In this document: piece after piece, positions 50,734 to 50,860 of the stretch
Position numbering within the stretch: position 1 is the stretch's first letter
How the letters are laid out: every line of letters starts with the position of its first letter
Assembly: GCA_028281445.1 (NCBI GenBank)
Contig: JANQJW010000129.1
Coordinates: 1 to 50,860, forward strand
Direction: 5' to 3'
From: Planctomycetota bacterium
GTDB taxonomy: Bacteria; Planctomycetota; PLA2; JAEUHO01
DNA length: 50,860 nt
Made by a program: the position numbers and the translations under genes
Notes under the pieces: model-generated
The model's input: only the letters and a program-made list of their open reading frames with translations
What the model was told of the DNA's origin: nothing
Databases searched by the model: none

Positions 50734-50860
50734 CGGCGACTGGTGAGTCGTGTGAAGTTCGCCTGGGCCAGAGGCCCAACTCCCCCCTCAAACTCCCCCC
50801 ATCCCCTTCGGACTCAGCTCGCTTCGCTCGCTGCGAGTCCGCGCTCTCCAGAATAGAAAG
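50734..50860. other. Window end with hairpin, no gene seen
   Basis: GGACTC at 50810 pairs with GAGTCC at 50835-50840 around a GC-rich GCTCGCTTCGCTCGC centre, forming a strong hairpin (50810-50840). A smaller palindrome GGGCCAGAGGCCC lies at 50765-50777. Either may terminate the large gene. The sequence continues beyond the window. Confidence 0.45.

Overview
The window is a high-GC (roughly two-thirds G+C by eye), densely packed bacterial chromosome segment. The gene content points to a member of the Planctomycetota or a close relative. The main clues are a sigma factor fused through a membrane segment to carboxypeptidase-regulatory-like domains, a Ser/Thr kinase with a C-terminal sulfatase-modifying-factor domain, a very large secreted HEAT/VWA protein, and repeated domains resembling the planctomycete cytochrome C domain PSCyt1. 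This assignment rests on gene style only; no 16S gene is present.

Layout: 1-5844 (minus) is a 2-oxoacid dehydrogenase operon in the order E1alpha, E1beta, E2, a second E1alpha, and E3 (cut by the window edge). 6024-13469 holds a small lipoprotein, the kinase, tRNA-Leu(TAG), a GYF-like protein, a galactokinase-like GHMP kinase and the HEAT/VWA protein. 13516-18644 is an RND efflux pair (membrane fusion lipoprotein, then pump), divergent from a 1252-residue MscS-type channel. 22587-27187 holds folE, tail-to-tail with a biotin operon (bioB, then a bioF-bioD fusion, then bioA). 27273-32261 carries a TPR protein, a frameshifted REP-associated transposase with its REP-like repeats, a HIT protein, a DUF2203 protein, a NifU-like protein without scaffold cysteines and a GlcD-type oxidase. 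32344-38981 carries a secreted glycine/aspartate repeat protein, the sigma-factor fusion, and a two-gene unit of endonuclease III with a DNA polymerase X-like protein that has lost its catalytic residues.

39033-45344 is a respiratory cluster: a thioredoxin-like protein, ccoN, ccoO, a ccoQ-like gene, and a greatly extended CcoP-like cytochrome c. The extended subunit carries three copies of a haem-less domain, and a fourth copy follows as a separate lipoprotein. From 45467 the sequence changes character: tRNA-Lys(CTT), a tyrosine integrase with an ideal ribosome binding site, and a 1225-residue unknown protein ending in a PD-(D/E)xK nuclease motif. This looks like the left part of an integrative element inserted at the tRNA; its right end is not visible.

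The strongest candidates for undescribed biology are: the extended cbb3 subunit with its repeated domain; the integrase-linked PD-(D/E)xK giant protein; the inactivated PolX homologue translationally coupled to endonuclease III; the dispersed REP-like repeats with a frameshifted REP transposase, where the repeats supply stop codons to two genes; and the secreted repeat protein at 32344-34461.
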